Source of the DNA: Solanum dulcamara
Taxonomy: Eukaryota > Streptophyta > Magnoliopsida > Solanales > Solanaceae
DNA: 64,000 nt
Direction: 5' to 3'
Assembly (NCBI RefSeq): GCF_947179165.1
Contig: NC_077243.1
Coordinates: 35,042,001 to 35,106,000 of the forward strand
The position numbers and the translations under genes were made by a program. Every line of letters starts with the position of its first letter. The first letter of the stretch is position 1. Below, piece by piece: positions 60,001 through 64,000 of this stretch. Under the pieces are notes generated by a model. That model saw nothing but the letters and a program-made list of their open reading frames with translations, was not told where the DNA came from and ran no database searches.

Positions 60001-63000
60001 TCTATTTATAGACGGTGAGGGAGTCCTTCTCCCAAAGTAACTATAATTACTTTTTGGGTTAGGACTCTAGTGGAATGGTACAAATTTATTTTCTCCAAAT
60101 CCTAATTTGTTGTGGAATATTGAAAATTTGGGCTATTTTTATTCTAAAAGGAGGTTGTCCTTTTTGAATTCATATTCGATGATTATTATTATTATTTTTG
60201 ATTAGCAAATGTCTACCCTTTATTTTGTTGATCTCTATCCTATTCTAATTGTTCAAATCTAGTAAAAAAATGCATTAGCCACATGATCAAGTTTCAATTG
60301 GAGTCTCATTATTTACTCCAACTATGTCACTCTAATTGGAGGAACATACTAATTTAATATGTTCATGGTGCATATTAAATTGCACGACATACGATTATCG
60401 TTTAGTTAATACTTCAAGGCTAGACTTTATATAAACTACTTCGACAAGACTTGAAGTAGGGGGCATTTGCAAGCATTAAAATTTTATTGGATTTAAATTC
60501 GTAAATTAAATTATACTATATTAAATTCAAGGAAATAATTCAAATAATGTGGCAATTCAGGTCAAATTAAATGAGCCACTAAAAGCACACCATGTAAAGT
60601 CTTTGCCTTATATGGTATAAAGTCTCTGGCTTGGACTATGGGATGCCTTTGACTCAGACGGTGTAAAGTCTTTGCCACAAATCAAGTAAAGTCTTTGACT
60701 TAGATGGTGCAAATTCTTTGGCTCGGATGATGTGATACCTTCAATTCAAATAATGTAAAGTCTTTTCCTTAGATGGTATAAAGTATTTGGCTTGGATTAT
60801 GTAATTTCGTTGACTCAAATGGTGTAAAGTTTTTGCGACAAATCATGTAAAGTCTTTGCCTTAGACGGTATAAAGTCTTTGGCTTGGACTATGTGGTGTC
60901 TTTTAACTCAGACAGTGTAAAGTCTTTGCCATAAATTATGTAAAATCTTTGTCTTAGATAGTGTAATGTCTTTGGCTCGAACAATGCGACACCTTTGAGT
61001 AAGATGGTGTAAAGTATTCGCAAATGATGATGTAAAATTATTGACTCCATAAGATACAACTATTGCTTCTATTGATTAAGAAAACACACAAAAGAACGAA
61101 AGAACAAAAAAAAGAAAAAAAAAAAGAAAAAAGAAAAATGTACCTCATATCTTGATTCTGCACGATGAACTCAAGAGTGTATGCAAAAAAGAGCATCAAA
61201 ATTGCCAATGCCAATGATAAAAATAAATAAAAGGAGAGAGTCTATTTATAGACGGTGAGGGAGTCCTTCTCCCAAAGTAACTATAATTACTTTTTGGGTT
61301 AGGACTCTAGTGGAATGGTACAAATTTATTTTCTCCAAATCCTAATTTGTTGTGGAATATTGAAAATTTGGGCTATTTTTATTCTAAAAGGAGGTTGTCC
61401 TTTTTGAATTCATATTCGATGATTATTATTATTATTTTTGATTAGCAAATGTCTACCCTTTATTTTGTTGATCTCTATCCTATTCTAATTGTTCAAATCT
61501 AGTAAAAAAATGCATTAGCCACATGATCAAGTTTCAATTGGAGTCTCATTATTTACTCCAACTATGTCACTCTAATTGGAGGAACATACTAATTTAATAT
61601 GTTCATGGTGCATATTAAATTGCGAGACATACGATTATCGTTTAGTTAATACTTCAAGCCTAGACTTTATATAAAATACTTCGACAAGACTTGAAGTAGG
61701 GGGCATTTGCAAGCATTAAAATTTTATTGGATTTAAATTCGTAAATTAAATTATACTATATTAAATTCAAGGAAATAATTCAAATAATGTGGCAATTCAG
61801 GTCAAATTAAATGAGCCACTAAAAGCACACCATGTAAAGTCTTTGCCTTATATGGTATAAAGTCTCTGGCTTGGACTATGGGATGCCTTTGACTCAGACG
61901 GTGTAAAGTCTTTGCCACAAATCAAGTAAAGTCTTTGACTTAGATGGTGTAAAGTCTTTGGCTCAGATGAAGTGATACCTTCAATTCAAATAATGTAAAG
62001 TCTTTTCCTTAGATGGTATAAAGTATTTGGCTTGGATTATGTAATTTCGTTGACTCAAATGGTGTAAAGTTTTTGCGACAAATCATGTAAAGTCTTTGCC
62101 TTAGACGGTATAAAGTCTTTGGCTTGGACTATGTGGTGTCTTTTAACTCAGACAGTGTAAAGTCTTTGCCATAAATTATGTAAAATCTTTGTCTTAGATA
62201 GTGTAATGTCTTTGGCTCGAACAATGCGACACCTTTGAGTAAGATGGTGTAAAGTATTCGCAAATGATGATGTAAAATTATTGACTCCATAAGATACAAC
62301 TATTGCTTCTATTGATTAAGAAAACACACAAAAGAACGAAAGAACAAAAAAAAGAAAAAAAAAAGAAAAAAGAAAAATGTACCTCATATCTTGATTCTGC
62401 ACGATGAACTCAAGAGTGTATGCAAAAAAGAGCATCAAAATTGCCAATGCCAATGATAAAAATAAATAAAAGGAGAGAGTCTATTTATAGACGGTGAGGG
62501 AGTCCTTCTCCCAAAGTAACTATAATTACTTTTTGGGTTAGGACTCTAGTGGAATGGTACAAATTTATTTTCTCCAAATCCTAATTTGTTGTGGAATATT
62601 GAAAATTTGGGCTATTTTTATTCTAAAAGGAGGTTGTCCTTTTTGAATTCATATTCGATGATTATTATTATTATTTTTGATTAGCAAATGTCTACCCTTT
62701 ATTTTGTTGATCTCTATCCTATTCTAATTGTTCAAATCTAGTAAAAAAATGCATTAGCCACATGATCAAGTTTCAATTGGAGTCTCATTATTTACTCCAA
62801 CTATGTCACTCTAATTGGAGGAACATACTAATTTAATATGTTCATGGTGCATATTAAATTGCACGACATACGATTATCGTTTAGTTAATACTTCAAGGCT
62901 AGACTTTATATAAACTACTTCGACAAGACTTGAAGTAGGGGGCATTTGCAAGCATTAAAATTTTATTGGATTTAAATTCGTAAATTAAATTATACTATAT

Positions 63001-64000
63001 TAAATTCAAGGAAATAATTCAAATAATGTGGCAATTCAGGTCAAATTAAATGAGCCACTAAAAGCACACCATGTAAAGTCTTTGCCTTATATGGTATAAA
63101 GTCTCTGGCTTGGACTATGGGATGCCTTTGACTCAGACGGTGTAAAGTCTTTGCCACAAATCAAGTAAAGTCTTTGACTTAGATGGTGCAAATTCTTTGG
63201 CTCGGATGATGTGATACCTTCAATTCAAATAATGTAAAGTCTTTTCCTTAGATGGTATAAAGTATTTGGCTTGGATTATGTAATTTCGTTGACTCAAATG
63301 GTGTAAAGTTTTTGCGACAAATCATGTAAAGTCTTTGCCTTAGACGGTATAAAGTCTTTGGCTTGGACTATGTGGTGTCTTTTAACTCAGACAGTGTAAA
63401 GTCTTTGCCATAAATTATGTAAAATCTTTGTCTTAGATAGTGTAATGTCTTTGGCTCGAACAATGCGACACCTTTGAGTAAGATGGTGTAAAGTATTCGC
63501 AAATGATGATGTAAAATTATTGACTCCATAAGATACAACTATTGCTTCTATTGATTAAGAAAACACACAAAAGAACGAAAGAACAAAAAAAAGAAAAAAA
63601 AAAAGAAAAAAGAAAAATGTACCTCATATCTTGATTCTGCACGATGAACTCAAGAGTGTATGCAAAAAAGAGCATCAAAATTGCCAATGCCAATGATAAA
63701 AATAAATAAAAGGAGAGAGTCTATTTATAGACGGTGAGGGAGTCCTTCTCCCAAAGTAACTATAATTACTTTTTGGGTTAGGACTCTAGTGGAATGGTAC
63801 AAATTTATTTTCTCCAAATCCTAATTTGTTGTGGAATATTGAAAATTTGGGCTATTTTTATTCTAAAAGGAGGTTGTCCTTTTTGAATTCATATTCGATG
63901 ATTATTATTATTATTTTTGATTAGCAAATGTCTACCCTTTATTTTGTTGATCTCTATCCTATTCTAATTGTTCAAATCTAGTAAAAAAATGCATTAGCCA

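Larger units (their letters stand above)
25736..64000 (+). mobile_element. Tat-lineage Ty3/gypsy element with expanded satellite 3' region (right end outside window)
   Basis: The order is 5' LTR, primer-site-like motif, gag start, inverted duplicated protease block, protease, RT, RNase H, a second archaeal-type RNase H, integrase, an antisense gene, then a minisatellite-bearing 3' UTR. The 3' UTR passes into the start of the 3' LTR and has expanded into a tandem array. Two RNase H domains plus an antisense gene between integrase and 3' LTR are known hallmarks of some Tat elements. The left end abuts subtilase 3' flank (ATCAC at 25731-25735). The rest of the 3' LTR and the right target repeat are not in the window. 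Classification is by eye. Confidence 0.85.
40757..64000. repeat. Satellite array, ~1.24 kb unit, 18 complete copies plus a partial 19th
   Basis: Using (T/A)AAAGTCTTTGCCTTATATGG as anchor, units start at 40757, 42001, 43236, 44470, 45704, 46939, 48194, 49448, 50688, 51927, 53166, 54406, 55643, 56878, 58117, 59356, 60595, 61835 and 63074. Unit lengths are 1234-1255 bp (mean about 1240), and the array continues past the window. Each unit is minisatellite, A/G tract, ~560 bp unique block, polypurine tract and the first ~127 bp of the Tat LTR. Length changes come mostly from the A/G tract. Units are more alike toward the right. No unit has a substantial reading frame. All units are head to tail. 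Confidence 0.97.

Noticed and set aside
40412..64000. Regularly spaced short repeats resembling a CRISPR array
   Set aside because: The ~22 bp units are adjacent and diverged, with no unique spacers and no cas genes. The context is a plant retrotransposon 3' UTR.
40757..64000. Tandem 1.24 kb units as ribosomal DNA (5S or intergenic spacer)
   Set aside because: No 5S, 18S or 25S sequence is recognisable in any unit. The unit's parts are explained by the Tat element's UTR and LTR.

Overview
The window is AT-rich, repeat-dominated nuclear DNA of a flowering plant. A nightshade (Solanaceae) source is my best guess: the cucumisin-like subtilase remnant and the retrotransposon families look like those I know from potato and tomato relatives. 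I could not test this by search. I see no intact host gene, tRNA, rRNA or CRISPR array. Almost every base belongs to nested LTR retrotransposons, to one broken host gene, or to a 23 kb tandem array.

Layout. (1) 497-8312: a decayed Ty1/copia element (copia-1, + strand), split at 2995-5457 by a solo LTR of a Ty3/gypsy element lying on the minus strand. (2) 8428-25641: an exon-intron remnant of a subtilisin-like serine protease gene, split twice. A second copia element (copia-2, 9465-14695, target duplication AAACA) sits at an exon end. A nearly full-length chromodomain-type Ty3/gypsy element (Tekay/Del-like, minus strand, 14986-24772, target duplication TTTTG) sits in an intron a few bases before the splice acceptor. 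(3) 25736 to beyond the window end: a Ty3/gypsy element of the Tat lineage (+ strand). It has a 1.05 kb 5' LTR, gag remnant, protease, RT, two RNase H domains and integrase. Downstream is an antisense gene of the plant-mobile-domain type (34551-40294), itself interrupted by a truncated Tekay-like element (37035-40086). (4) 40412-64000: the 3' untranslated region of the Tat element. A ~22 bp minisatellite, a ~660 bp unique block and the first ~127 bp of the 3' LTR form a ~1.24 kb unit, present as 18 complete tandem copies plus a partial 19th that runs off the window.

How it fits together. Element coding regions are broken by stops, frameshifts and lost catalytic residues, so none looks autonomous. 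The main biological signal is satellite DNA being born from the 3' UTR and LTR edge of a retrotransposon, with the founder unit still joined to its parent element. The array shows dimeric higher-order repeats at both its left and right parts. The same parent element shows other recombination scars: a piece of its own protease gene inside its 5' LTR, a ~0.93 kb inverted duplication of the gag-protease region, and an exact-looking 239 bp tandem duplication. All family names come from motif recognition by eye.
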